A stretch of 43,091 bases of DNA. Source: a virus. Positions 30,674-38,061 of the stretch are shown here, piece after piece (position 1 is the stretch's first letter; each line of letters starts with the position of its first letter). The DNA lies in the IMG/VR virus record IMGVR_UViG_3300037189_005709, positions 1-43,091 of that record. One strand, given 5' to 3'. The notes under the pieces were generated by a model. It searched no databases. It was not told the DNA's origin and saw nothing but the letters and a program-made list of their open reading frames with translations. The position numbers and the translations under genes were made by a program.

Positions 30674-32682
30674 AAAGACTATTATCACCATGGTTTGCTC
30701 TATTAACTTTAGCCTTATTAATAGGAGTTAGAGCAACTGATCCATCATTTGTACAGTCAGTTAGGTTAAGATACTTTGATACACTGATTACAAGTAAACC
30801 CGTAGTACAATCTAAACAAGTCCATGTCGTAAACATCGATGATGCATCAATTGAAAGACTTGGTCAATTTCCATTTCCAAGGAGCCAATATGCAAACATT
30901 ATCGAGGACCTTTACCAACGCAATGCTGGTCTTGTTGTTTTTAATCTTTTTATGCCTGACACTGATCGCTTTGGACGCGATGCCAACTTGGCTGATAGTC
31001 TTGCTAGACACCCTGTCGTCTTACCTCAGGTAGCAACAGATCAGAAACAAAAAGCACTTGCATTTAGACCTGGAGTCAGTGAGATCGGATCACCAGCACA
31101 TGACTTCACTGTAGATTATCCTGGTATCCAACCTAATATATCATTATTTAACAACAGCGCTGCTGGAATAGGAGTCGTAAATGTCTTACCCGAAATTGAT
31201 GGTGTTACTCGCCGTATCCCTATGGTCGTATCAAGCGGAGGCTTGCTCTACCCAAGTATTACTCTCGAAACTTTGCGTGTCGCAGTCGGAGACCCAAGTT
31301 TCCAAGTTAAATCTTCCGATAGAGGAATCGAAGCTGTTCGCATCCCTAAATTCGCCAAGATCCAAACCGACAGTATCGGTCGTATCTGGATTGACTGGAG
31401 CGCGAGTCCAATTCAACACTCTCTTGTGGACCTCCCCAAATCGTTTGATGGAGGTATCGTCATCGTTGGCCTCACAGCCCGTGGGCTCAACAACCCAGTT
31501 GCAACCCCTCGAGGTGGACTCTTTCCTCATTACGTTCAAGCGAACGTTCTAGACACACTCACATCAGGCACAGTCATATCGCGACCTGATTGGGCAGATG
31601 GTGCAGAAGTACTTGCGACCATCATCTTATCAATCGTATTAATCTTATTAACAAGGTGGAAGTATGGAATTATTCTTATTCTTGGTATTTTGGGCGGTCT
31701 TTATAGTGTGGGTAGCGCGATATTCACTCACTACGGCTATCTTATTGATGTTCTCTTCCCTATTATTATCCTTTCTGTGGTATACGCTCATGCCTATACT
31801 GTCAAATTTATCACCGAGCTTAACGCAAAGCTTAGGATAAAGAAACAATTTGGGACATACCTATCACCAGCAATGGTTGAGAAGTTACAAAAGAACCCAG
31901 ATCTGCTACAACTTGGTGGTGATAGTCGCGAGCTAAGCATAATGTTTACAGACGTTCGTGGCTTTACTACCATCTCTGAACACTATGGAGCAGATGTACA
32001 AGGTCTAACTAAGATTATGAACCGTTACATGACAGCTATGACTCGTAAGATCATAGACAACAACGGTACACTTGATAAGTACATCGGTGATGCGCAGATG
32101 GCTTTTTGGAATGCACCATTGGATGACAAAGATCATGCTATCAATGCAGTTAAAACAGGATTGGAGATGTTAGATGACTTGGATAGATTCAATGAAGAGA
32201 TTACTAAAGAAGGTATTCCTCCTTTTGGTATGGGCCTGGGTGTTAATACCGGGGTCGTCGTTGTGGGTAATATGGGCAGTGAGCAGCGTTTTGACTATAC
32301 CTGCCTCGGTGACTCAGTCAACCTCGCAAGCCGTCTTGAAGGCCAATCAAAGAATTATGGAGTTCGAATCGTCCTTGGTCAACGCACAGCAGAGCTCGTC
32401 AAAGACACATACCCAGTAGTTGAGATGGATACTATAGCGGTTAAAGGAAAGACTCAGGGTGTGAAGGTGTATACGATTGGCAAGACTCAGGGTTATATGC
32501 ATGATGAGTTCCTCAAAGAGTATTATAGAGGAAACTGGTCCAGAGCTGAGGGGTGGCTCCAGGAGCTCTTGGCACTGGGGGACGATGTAACCATTAGTGA
32601 CTACTATGAAAAGATGCTGGAGCGCATCCGGGAGGGCCTACCCCCTGAATGGGACGGCGTATATAGGGCTACCTCCAAATAG
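30670..32682 (+). CDS. CHASE2-domain class III adenylate cyclase
   Basis: 670 residues. One N-terminal membrane segment (FALLTLALLIGV) is followed by a periplasmic CHASE2 sensor domain (about 30-300; VHVVNIDDASIERLG, QFPFPRSQYANII, GIGVVNVLPEIDGVTRRIPM, VIVGLTARGLNNPVATPRG) and three membrane helices (about 310-375). The cyclase catalytic domain holds IMFTDVRGFTTISEHYG and GTLDKYIGDAQMAFW (metal Asp pair and adenine-selecting Lys), then RFDYTCLGDSVNLASRLEG (Thr, as in bacterial adenylate cyclases, plus Asn/Arg). All catalytic positions look intact, so it should make cAMP in response to a periplasmic cue. A terminator closes the operon. Such a cyclase is very rare in phages as far as I know. 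Confidence 0.93.
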   Translation: MKRLLSPWFALLTLALLIGVRATDPSFVQSVRLRYFDTLITSKPVVQSKQVHVVNIDDASIERLGQFPFPRSQYANIIEDLYQRNAGLVVFNLFMPDTDRFGRDANLADSLARHPVVLPQVATDQKQKALAFRPGVSEIGSPAHDFTVDYPGIQPNISLFNNSAAGIGVVNVLPEIDGVTRRIPMVVSSGGLLYPSITLETLRVAVGDPSFQVKSSDRGIEAVRIPKFAKIQTDSIGRIWIDWSASPIQHSLVDLPKSFDGGIVIVGLTARGLNNPVATPRGGLFPHYVQANVLDTLTSGTVISRPDWADGAEVLATIILSIVLILLTRWKYGIILILGILGGLYSVGSAIFTHYGYLIDVLFPIIILSVVYAHAYTVKFITELNAKLRIKKQFGTYLSPAMVEKLQKNPDLLQLGGDSRELSIMFTDVRGFTTISEHYGADVQGLTKIMNRYMTAMTRKIIDNNGTLDKYIGDAQMAFWNAPLDDKDHAINAVKTGLEMLDDLDRFNEEITKEGIPPFGMGLGVNTGVVVVGNMGSEQRFDYTCLGDSVNLASRLEGQSKNYGVRIVLGQRTAELVKDTYPVVEMDTIAVKGKTQGVKVYTIGKTQGYMHDEFLKEYYRGNWSRAEGWLQELLALGDDVTISDYYEKMLERIREGLPPEWDGVYRATSK

Positions 32683-32712
32683 TCTAATATAATCAATAAC
32701 TTGCAATACCCT

Positions 32713-32747
32713 AAGCTATATAAGTCTATGATTTATATAGCTTTTTT
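32713..32747 (+). terminator. Rho-independent terminator after the cyclase gene
   Basis: A perfect 11-bp stem AAGCTATATAA / TTATATAGCTT with a 9-nt loop is followed by a T run. It marks the end of the long transcript through the curli-like and cyclase genes. Confidence 0.9.
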
Positions 32748-32774
32748 ATTTTGTATTTATTTTAGGGGGCCCTA

Positions 32775-32803
32775 TGTACATTAAATGCACTTTCGGGTAT
32801 AAT
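32775..32803 (+). promoter_or_regulatory. Early promoter (TGTACA - 17 - TATAAT) with adjoining inverted repeat
   Basis: TGTACATTAAA, 17-bp spacer ending GGG, TATAAT. Unlike most of its sister sites it has a normal leader with CGGAGAG before ATG 32835. TAGGG-GG-CCCTA at 32763-32774 abuts the -35 and may be an operator. Confidence 0.87.
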
Positions 32804-32834
32804 GGTTATATTAAATCAAACAACGGAGAGAATT

Positions 32835-33107
32835 ATGAAAACAAATAAAGAGCAGTTAGATTGGGAATTACAAGCATACGGTATGAGCAAAGCTCAACTT
32901 ATGGCGATGGTTAAGCAACAAGCTTTTCCAGGTACAGAGATGATGTTTGCAGCTGGTATGTTAAGCGATGCTCAAACTATCATGGATCCTGAATTTAATG
33001 ATCAAGGATGGGTAAGTCCTAAGACAGCTAATCAAGCTCGTCAATACATCAACTGTGCCAAAGCAATCATGTTTGGTCTTATGAACGAAGAAAGAAAGGC
33101 AGCTTAA
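32835..33107 (+). CDS. Small conserved protein of unknown function
   Basis: 90 residues from ATG 32835 (MKTNKEQLDWELQAYGMSK), chosen because GGAGAG sits 6-7 nt upstream; an earlier ATG at 32802 lies within the promoter's -10. Helical, with SKAQLMAMVKQQAFPGTEMM, GMLSDAQTIMDPE and YINCAKAIMFGLMNEE. I do not recognise a family. Small, early-promoter driven and followed 2 nt later by another small gene, it fits a host-takeover or housekeeping early gene. Confidence 0.78.
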   Translation: MKTNKEQLDWELQAYGMSKAQLMAMVKQQAFPGTEMMFAAGMLSDAQTIMDPEFNDQGWVSPKTANQARQYINCAKAIMFGLMNEERKAA

Positions 33108-33109
33108 TT

Positions 33110-33517
33110 ATGGGTTTAGATATGACAGCTTATTCAAGAGCTAAGAACACAACGCTAGATACGCACGAGCAAGATCATGAGCTTATGTACTGGCGCAAGC
33201 ATAACGCTATGCATGGTCTGATGAATCAGATCTGGGAATCTAAAGGCCGCCCAGTGCCAGAAGGCTTTGAGCTTCGCGAAGGTCGTTCTATTAAGGACAT
33301 TGACTTCAACTGCATTGAGCTCGAGTTAACCGTCGAAGATGTTGACATGATCGAGAAGCTAGTTATGGATCAGGCACTACCTGAAACTTCAGGGTTCTTC
33401 TTTGGTCATGATTCACGCTTCGATAACGATGACTATGACAAAGACGTTGAGTTCATCAGGTTAGCTCGTGAAGCCTTTAAACGAGGCGACAGTGTTTACT
33501 ACAATAGTTGGTGGTAG
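33110..33517 (+). CDS. Conserved phage protein (MGLDM... YWRKHNA family)
   Basis: 135 residues. The MGLDMTAYSRAK start, HELMYWRKHNAMHGLMNQIW and ETSGFFFGHDSRFDNDDYDKD segments are shared by a family of phage and bacterial proteins of unknown function that often start MGLDM and contain YWRK-N. The conserved GFFFG followed by an acidic stretch suggests a binding surface, but no catalysis is known. It lies 2 nt after the preceding gene on the same early transcript. Confidence 0.82.
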   Translation: MGLDMTAYSRAKNTTLDTHEQDHELMYWRKHNAMHGLMNQIWESKGRPVPEGFELREGRSIKDIDFNCIELELTVEDVDMIEKLVMDQALPETSGFFFGHDSRFDNDDYDKDVEFIRLAREAFKRGDSVYYNSWW

Positions 33518-33520
33518 GCA

Positions 33521-33549
33521 TGTACATTAATTCATTATTAGGGTATAAT
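33521..33549 (+). promoter_or_regulatory. Early promoter (TGTACA - 17 - TATAAT), leaderless geometry
   Basis: TGTACATTAAT, 17-bp spacer ending GGG, TATAAT, with 7 nt between the -10 and ATG 33557. It may also drive the structured RNA and tRNAs downstream. Confidence 0.87.
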
Positions 33550-33556
33550 GACCATT

Positions 33557-33727
33557 ATGGAAAATAAAACTAACATCAAGTATAACGTTAAAGACAAAAA
33601 AGAAGGCCGCATGTATGCGGTCCCAGATCCGATCGATGAGGATGCTTTGTCTGAAGACGAACGTGAGATGCTCAATCAAATGGGTGGTATGGATCCACAC
33701 TTCTGGGGTCCTGGTTACGACGAGTAA
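33557..33727 (+). CDS. 56-residue acidic protein
   Basis: ATG 33557 lies 7 nt after a strong -10 box with no Shine-Dalgarno, so a leaderless start is predicted. The sequence has a basic N-terminal part (KYNVKDKKEGRMYAVPD) and an acidic, Gly/Met-rich C-terminal part (MLNQMGGMDPHFWGPGYDE). No family is recognised. Its TAA stop codon forms the first bases of the long helix that encloses the putative RNA element at 33727-33836. Confidence 0.72.
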   Translation: MENKTNIKYNVKDKKEGRMYAVPDPIDEDALSEDEREMLNQMGGMDPHFWGPGYDE

Positions 33728-33836
33728 TATTAGTGTAGGGCTTTGTGCCACTTAATACATATATGCGGACATATCCTAGGTTACATGCTTCCGCGGGTTA
33801 CCGGTCGTACAACCGGGCAGAGTCCTACACTAATAT
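33727..33836 (+). ncRNA. Putative structured RNA closed by a 13-bp helix
   Basis: Positions 33727-33739 pair perfectly with 33824-33836 (13 bp, ATATTAGTGTAGG / CCTACACTAATAT). Inside, GCGGA (33765-33769) can pair with TCCGC near 33790-33794, and CCGGT (33801-33805) with ACCGG (33812-33816), giving a three-helix junction. The space holds no credible ORF. The closing helix takes in the first two bases of tRNA-Arg, linking it to tRNA processing. It matches no riboswitch or tmRNA I can recognise. Candidate classes are a phage-type cis-regulatory RNA or a tRNA-operon leader. Confidence 0.6.
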
Positions 33837-33911
33837 GTCTATAGCTCAGTTGGATAGAGCACGAGCCTTCTAAGCTCGGGGTCATTGGTTCGAATCCAAT
33901 TAGGCATACCA
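33835..33911 (+). tRNA. tRNA-Arg(UCU)
   Basis: A full cloverleaf with encoded CCA: acceptor ATGTCTA / TAGGCAT, D stem GCTC/GAGC, anticodon stem CGAGC/GCTCG with loop CTTCTAA (anticodon TCT), T arm ATTGG-TTCGAAT-CCAAT. It reads AGA, a frequent Arg codon in these genes. Confidence 0.95.
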
Positions 33912-33913
33912 TC

Positions 33914-33990
33914 GGGCCTATAGCTCAGTTGGTCAGAGCAGAGGACTCATAATCCTTTGGTCCTTGGTTCAAACCCAAGTGGGCCCACCA
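33914..33990 (+). tRNA. tRNA with CAU anticodon, probably tRNA-Ile2
   Basis: Cloverleaf with encoded CCA: acceptor GGGCCTA / TGGGCCC, D stem GCTC/GAGC, anticodon stem GAGGA/TCCTT with loop CTCATAA, T arm CTTGG-TTCAAAC-CCAAG. The ACTCATAATC...TTGGTC stretch resembles bacterial tRNA-Ile2, whose CAU wobble base is modified to lysidine to read AUA. Elongator Met remains possible. AUA and AGA decoding would suit AT-rich genes. Confidence 0.93.
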
Positions 33991-34019
33991 TAAAACATTT
34001 TAACAGTGAAAGGTAATAT

Positions 34020-34277
34020 ATGCAATTGCTTGAAGAAGACCGTAAGAAAATTAAAGGCTGCTTAGGTGAGATCTCTGACTCTATGACACGTGTAGAAGCT
34101 GAGAAAGACTTTGTCAAAGAAGTTCTTAAGAACCTATACGATGAGTTTAAGATCCCTAAAAAGACATTAGCTAAGTTGGCTAATACATACCATCGCCAAA
34201 ACTTCAACGAAGAAGTGGCTTTAAACGATGAGTTTGAGACCATCTATCAAAATGTTACCAACCAAGAAGCTGAATAA
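34020..34277 (+). CDS. dsbA: DsbA-like dsDNA-binding late transcription factor
   Basis: 85 residues, charged and helical. The layout and the segment VEAEKDFVKEVLKNLYDEFK, then IPKKTLAKLANTYHRQNFNE, match T4 DsbA (89 residues), a dsDNA-binding protein that stimulates late transcription. AAAGGT precedes the ATG. It follows two tRNAs and lies close to RNase H, as the dsbA-rnh pair does in T4. Together with TATAAATA promoters elsewhere it supports a T4-type late programme. No sigma-like gp55 lies in the window. Confidence 0.88.
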   Translation: MQLLEEDRKKIKGCLGEISDSMTRVEAEKDFVKEVLKNLYDEFKIPKKTLAKLANTYHRQNFNEEVALNDEFETIYQNVTNQEAE

Positions 34278-34278
34278 T

Positions 34279-34307
34279 TGTACATTAATTATTAATTATA
34301 GTATGAT
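34279..34307 (+). promoter_or_regulatory. Early promoter (TGTACA - 17 - TATGAT), leaderless geometry
   Basis: TGTACATTAAT, 17-bp spacer, -10 TATGAT (one mismatch), 6 nt before ATG 34314. Confidence 0.8.
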
Positions 34308-34313
34308 CTTATT

Positions 34314-35411
34314 ATGAAAACTAAAAAACCTACTCAAGAATGGAAAGATAAAGCTATCGCTAAAGGTCGAGGCGATGGTGCTCCTGTGGTAACACAAGAC
34401 AACTATCGTACGACTCTTATGACTGCTTTAGGATATTATAACCTTAATATGGATAACAGCGAACGTGCTAAGGTCGCTCTTGCTTATATTAGAAAGCTTA
34501 ATAAGAAGTACTATGATGTCTTATCTAAGGCACCTGACTATGAGTTCCTATCATTAGGATCTCTTGTTACTATCCTTAATAAGGGCGAGTACATGTCGGA
34601 TCAAGACAAACAAAAGGTACAAGACAAGATCATTGAACTTTATATTAAGTATGATGCCAAACCAGAAGACGATGAACCACAAAAGCCAAAAGCTCCTGTG
34701 ATCCCTATCGATAAGCGGGTGATTGAAGCTGCAAGATCTGCATCTGAAGAGATCGACTATGCTATCGATAAGTTCATCCATTCTAAGCAATGGGAATTCT
34801 CAACTAAGGCACATCTCTTAGCCAATAATATCTCTGGTATGGTAGCACGCAAGATCGGTGAGTACTATAAGAATAATATTGACGAGGTCGATGAAGCTCT
34901 TAAAGGCGAAGACGAACAACTTGCTGAAGGCTATTCGTTCTTAACTAAAGCTGAACTTAAGAAGTTCCGAGCTGCACTGCAATCTATCGTAGATGATTGT
35001 GCTCAGCATCAGGTTACAGTTAAGAAGCCACGTGTTATGAAGGCTAAACCTCCAGCGGTCATCGTTAAGAAGCTTAAGTATATGTTTAAGCATGATCTAT
35101 TGAACCTTAAGTCATGTAATCCAGCAGACATCGTTGGTGCTAAGGAACTATGGGCATACAATATTAAATATCGTAAGCTTGTAGCGTATGTGGCAGATGA
35201 CTCGGATGCGTTGACTGTTAAGGGTACAACTATCGTAAACTATAGTGTAGCTAAATCATGGTCATGGACTCTACGAGATCCTGAGAAGTTCTTTAAGACT
35301 TTGTCTATAAGTAAACGTAACCTTAATACAGCAGCAAAAGCTTTAACTACAAAACCCACGGCTCCAAACGGCCGTATCAATGAAGAAACAATTTTGTTAG
35401 GTGCATTTTAA
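34314..35411 (+). CDS. Conserved T4-like phage protein upstream of RNase H
   Basis: 365 residues, Lys-rich and helical. Recognisable segments are LMTALGYYNLNMDN, the linker KPEDDEPQKPKAPVIPIDKR, YSFLTKAELKKFRAAL and the C-terminal DIVGAKELWAYNIKYRKLVA. Similar proteins recur beside rnh in marine T4-like phages; the function is unknown. No nuclease, helicase or membrane motif is seen. A leaderless early start (6 nt from the -10) is predicted. RNase H is encoded directly after (TAATG overlap), which suggests a replication or DNA-processing role. Confidence 0.78.
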   Translation: MKTKKPTQEWKDKAIAKGRGDGAPVVTQDNYRTTLMTALGYYNLNMDNSERAKVALAYIRKLNKKYYDVLSKAPDYEFLSLGSLVTILNKGEYMSDQDKQKVQDKIIELYIKYDAKPEDDEPQKPKAPVIPIDKRVIEAARSASEEIDYAIDKFIHSKQWEFSTKAHLLANNISGMVARKIGEYYKNNIDEVDEALKGEDEQLAEGYSFLTKAELKKFRAALQSIVDDCAQHQVTVKKPRVMKAKPPAVIVKKLKYMFKHDLLNLKSCNPADIVGAKELWAYNIKYRKLVAYVADDSDALTVKGTTIVNYSVAKSWSWTLRDPEKFFKTLSISKRNLNTAAKALTTKPTAPNGRINEETILLGAF

Positions 35412-36304
35412 TGATTATCCTCGACTACAGCCAAATCGCGCTGAGTAACATCTTACCTTTTCAGAATGACATCAAACGTCAAACTCCTGAGGAGATTAAG
35501 AACCTGATCCGTCATACGACGCTATCCACCATTAAATCTTATAAGAAGAAGTATAAGGAGTATGGTGAAGTAGTGATCGCATGTGATGGTCCTAACTATT
35601 GGCGTAAGTCAGTATTTCCTCATTATAAAGCGATGCGTAAAGCCAATCGAGACAAATCAGATCTTGATTGGAAGTTTATCTTTGAAACGCTATCAGAGTT
35701 AAGACAAGATCTTATCGATCATTTCCCATATAAGGTATTGGTTATTGATACAGCTGAAGCGGATGACATCATCGCGGTACTTACAGAGTATACACAAGAA
35801 AACCTATTAGTGGAGCAAGGACTATTCTCTGAACCACAAAAGGTATTGATCGTCTCATCAGATAAAGACTTTATCCAATTACAAAGGAATAAAAATGTAC
35901 GTCAGTGGTCGCCTATGCAACGTAAGTTTGTCGAAGGATCCCAAAAGGAAATCCAAGAGTACACGATCCAGCACATCGTCAAAGGCGACTCAGGAGACGG
36001 TATACCTAATATCCTTTCGAATGATGACGTCTTTGTTTCAGGCAATCGTCAGAAACCGTTCTCAGCCAAGAGGTTACCAGAGTTTTACGAAAAGGGTATT
36101 GAAGCATGTAAGACTGAAGAAGAGAAGAGGAACTACCAACGTAACCAAATGTTGGTTAACTTTGACTTTATACCCACGCCCCTTGCACAAACGATCATAG
36201 ATAGTTATATGAATGTGAAGCCTAACGGTGACAAGAATTCAATAATGGAGTATTTAATCAAAAACCAGTGTCGTCTGCTTCTAGACGAGATAGAGGAGTT
36301 TTAA
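35411..36304 (+). CDS. rnh: RNase H / 5'-3' FEN-like exonuclease
   Basis: 297 residues (T4 Rnh 305). MIILDYSQIALSNIL supplies the first metal Asp, EVVIACDGPNYWRK and ADDIIAVLTEY further acidic residues, and VLIVSSDKDFIQLQ a DxD motif. The helix-hairpin-helix motif HIVKGDSGDGIPNI is typical of FEN/PIN-fold nucleases. It removes RNA primers and short flaps on the lagging strand. Its ATG overlaps the preceding stop codon, and the DUF6433-like gene follows at once. Confidence 0.95.
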   Translation: MIILDYSQIALSNILPFQNDIKRQTPEEIKNLIRHTTLSTIKSYKKKYKEYGEVVIACDGPNYWRKSVFPHYKAMRKANRDKSDLDWKFIFETLSELRQDLIDHFPYKVLVIDTAEADDIIAVLTEYTQENLLVEQGLFSEPQKVLIVSSDKDFIQLQRNKNVRQWSPMQRKFVEGSQKEIQEYTIQHIVKGDSGDGIPNILSNDDVFVSGNRQKPFSAKRLPEFYEKGIEACKTEEEKRNYQRNQMLVNFDFIPTPLAQTIIDSYMNVKPNGDKNSIMEYLIKNQCRLLLDEIEEF

Positions 36305-36724
36305 ATGGCAACAACGTTTTTACCAGAGATACTAGCTGAGGTCAATAAAGATCCTAAGCTATTAGGTACAAAGTACAAAGGCAATGCAGCATTACGGATC
36401 ATATTCGAGTATGCGTTCTTACCTGAAAAGAAGTTCGTCCTACCTGAAGATGCGCCTCCGTACAAACCAGATGATGCACCGATCGGTATGAGTCCAGCTA
36501 TCCTTACACAGGAACTTAGACGTTTCTATGTATTCCTAAGGAACGACTTAACTGCTATCAAGAGGGAAGGCCTATTCATCAGCCTATTGGAGTCTGTACA
36601 CCCCTCCGAGGCAGAGTTACTCATAGCTGTCAAGGACCAAAAGCTGCATAAGCTATATAAAAAGGTCACCCGTAAGCTAGTAGAGGAGGCAGGGTTCATT
36701 GCCCCAGCTGATCCCAAAGCTTAG
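36305..36724 (+). CDS. DUF6433-like conserved protein
   Basis: 139 residues. EILAEVNKDPKLLGTKYKGN, FEYAFLPEKKFVLPEDAPPY, LRRFYVFLRNDLTAIKREGL and AKLHK-type helices ending VTRKLVEEAGFI match the DUF6433 family of T4-like phages, usually next to rnh. Function unknown; a replication accessory role (helicase loader or primer processing) is a guess from position alone. It follows the RNase H stop without spacing, so the two are co-translated. Confidence 0.85.
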   Translation: MATTFLPEILAEVNKDPKLLGTKYKGNAALRIIFEYAFLPEKKFVLPEDAPPYKPDDAPIGMSPAILTQELRRFYVFLRNDLTAIKREGLFISLLESVHPSEAELLIAVKDQKLHKLYKKVTRKLVEEAGFIAPADPKA

Positions 36725-36748
36725 TTTTACATAAATAATATGGTAGCA

Positions 36749-36777
36749 TGTACTTTAATTAATGGATGTGGTATACT
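36749..36777 (+). promoter_or_regulatory. Early promoter (TGTACT - 17 - TATACT), leaderless geometry
   Basis: TGTACTTTAAT, 17-bp spacer ending GG, -10 TATACT (one mismatch), 6 nt before ATG 36784. Confidence 0.83.
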
Positions 36778-36783
36778 GCTAAT

Positions 36784-37299
36784 ATGATAAGACAAATCCT
36801 GTTGTACAAATCTGATAAGATATCGGTCTATTGCACTCCGGCAGTAGAACGATTTTCTGCACGCAGGTTAACAACGTTTGTCAAACAATGTGTGGCAGCA
36901 GAGAAGACATTGATTAAGGACATCACTAAGAAGTATCCAAGAAAGTCTAAGAACGTCAAGTATACTTTCTTATTCAAGAACTTTAAATCCGATGAAACTT
37001 TAGGGACTACAGATCAAGAGTATGATGATGACATCATGATAGAGTTAAACGCTAAGAATACATTTAGCTTAAGTAAGACCATAGCTCATGAGTTAGTCCA
37101 TGCCAGGCAGTTTATATCTGGTCAGTTAAAGTATAATGTTAAGATCAAATACTTAACATACGAGGATGACAAACACAGATACATCTACAGACGCCAACCA
37201 TGGGAAATTGAAGCATACGCATTACAAGATAAAGGTGCATTGAAAATTAAAAAGTGGCTATTAAATAATCCTAATAGGAAAATCAAATTAGCTTTATAA
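36784..37299 (+). CDS. HExxH zinc metallopeptidase-like protein
   Basis: 171 residues from ATG 36784 (MIRQILLYKSDKISVY). IAHELVHARQF holds the HExxH zinc motif (His102, Glu103, His106), and WEIEAYALQDKG about 35 residues later offers the third ligand Glu. The gluzincin/SprT-like layout is compact and there is no signal peptide, so it acts in the cytosol. The target is unknown; early expression suggests host or phage protein processing. The start codon lies 6 nt after the -10, again without Shine-Dalgarno. Confidence 0.83.
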   Translation: MIRQILLYKSDKISVYCTPAVERFSARRLTTFVKQCVAAEKTLIKDITKKYPRKSKNVKYTFLFKNFKSDETLGTTDQEYDDDIMIELNAKNTFSLSKTIAHELVHARQFISGQLKYNVKIKYLTYEDDKHRYIYRRQPWEIEAYALQDKGALKIKKWLLNNPNRKIKLAL

Positions 37300-37326
37300 C
37301 GTGGTATATAATTATGAGAGATATGA

Positions 37327-38061
37327 ATGTTCTTCTTCAAACGCAGCAAGATCGTAGTTGATTGTTTTACTACTAGACCTGCAATCAATGATTTATTTCC
37401 GATAGAAAAATCAAGCAAATTTTATCCACAATGGTGGAAAGATTTGCCAAAAACTTACGACCGTAAAAACGACTGGGGTTTAAGTATACAACTGGCCACA
37501 TTAAAAGGATGTGTGGGGTTTACTAACCTATATACACATGGATTCATGATCCCATTATGGGCAGACTTATTAATAGAAACTACAGAAGACAGATGGTTAT
37601 ATGAGTTCTCAGCAGCATCTAAAGTTGAAAGCCATGATGAAGAGCAACTTGGTAGCATGGGTAAAGTATATCATCATATGAAGTTAGTATCACCGTGGAT
37701 CATCAGCGAAAAATCTGGTGTTAACTTTATATGGACTAATGCCTTCTATAACCAGATCGATAGACTAAACGATTATCATATATTACCAGGAATGATAGAG
37801 TATAAGTATAACTTTGGATCTAATATAAATTTATTCTTACCTAAAACTAACAATAGAATGTTATTAGAAGCTGGTACACCTATGGTGCATTTTATCCCTA
37901 TGACTGATAAAGATGTAGAAGTTAAAACGCATGTGGTATCAGAAGAGGAATATCGTAAGTTAGAAACTCCGTTATATACAAGTAAGTTTATAAAAAAGTA
38001 TTATACAAATAAAAAGATAATGCAAAGCAAAGAAGGGAAATGTCCTTTTGGTAAGTCCTAA
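37327..38061 (+). CDS. DUF6065-like phage protein, copy 1
   Basis: 244 residues, aromatic-rich. KFYPQWWKDLPKTYDR, GCVGFTNLYTHGFMIPLWAD, then VSPWIISEKSGVNFIWTNAF, EAGTPMVHFIPMTDKD and the C-terminal KEGKCPFGKS. The gene at 39254 encodes a distant paralogue with the same order of landmarks (PMWFNDAT, CPGIFNLIRYGYVLTTWQD, INTPWRVIVPKGY, KAGTPLAHYMLMP, AKCVFGKIFK). I associate this with the DUF6065 family; cupin-like strands and HF/HY motifs suggest an oxygenase-like fold, but no metal site is certain. Both copies neighbour 2OG oxygenases. GAGAG precedes the start; a weak TATAAT lies at 37307. Confidence 0.75.
   Translation: MFFFKRSKIVVDCFTTRPAINDLFPIEKSSKFYPQWWKDLPKTYDRKNDWGLSIQLATLKGCVGFTNLYTHGFMIPLWADLLIETTEDRWLYEFSAASKVESHDEEQLGSMGKVYHHMKLVSPWIISEKSGVNFIWTNAFYNQIDRLNDYHILPGMIEYKYNFGSNINLFLPKTNNRMLLEAGTPMVHFIPMTDKDVEVKTHVVSEEEYRKLETPLYTSKFIKKYYTNKKIMQSKEGKCPFGKS

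Noticed and set aside
33727-33836. tmRNA piece or glutamine riboswitch as the identity of the structured RNA
   Set aside because: No GGTTCRA T-arm, no tag reading frame, and none of the conserved glnA/downstream-peptide core bases are visible. Left as an unassigned RNA.
33947-34243. Reverse-strand frame starting over the CAU tRNA and ending in GPLGFEPRTKGL
   Set aside because: That peptide is a well-known artefact of translating tRNA genes in reverse; the frame also covers dsbA antisense.
36730-36737. CATAAATA before the metallopeptidase gene
   Set aside because: One mismatch to the late consensus, and a better early promoter with exact spacing lies just downstream.
37284-37312. TATAAT at 37307 as a tenth early promoter
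   Set aside because: The -35 position reads CAAATT and the conserved TTAA block is absent, so it does not fit the family.
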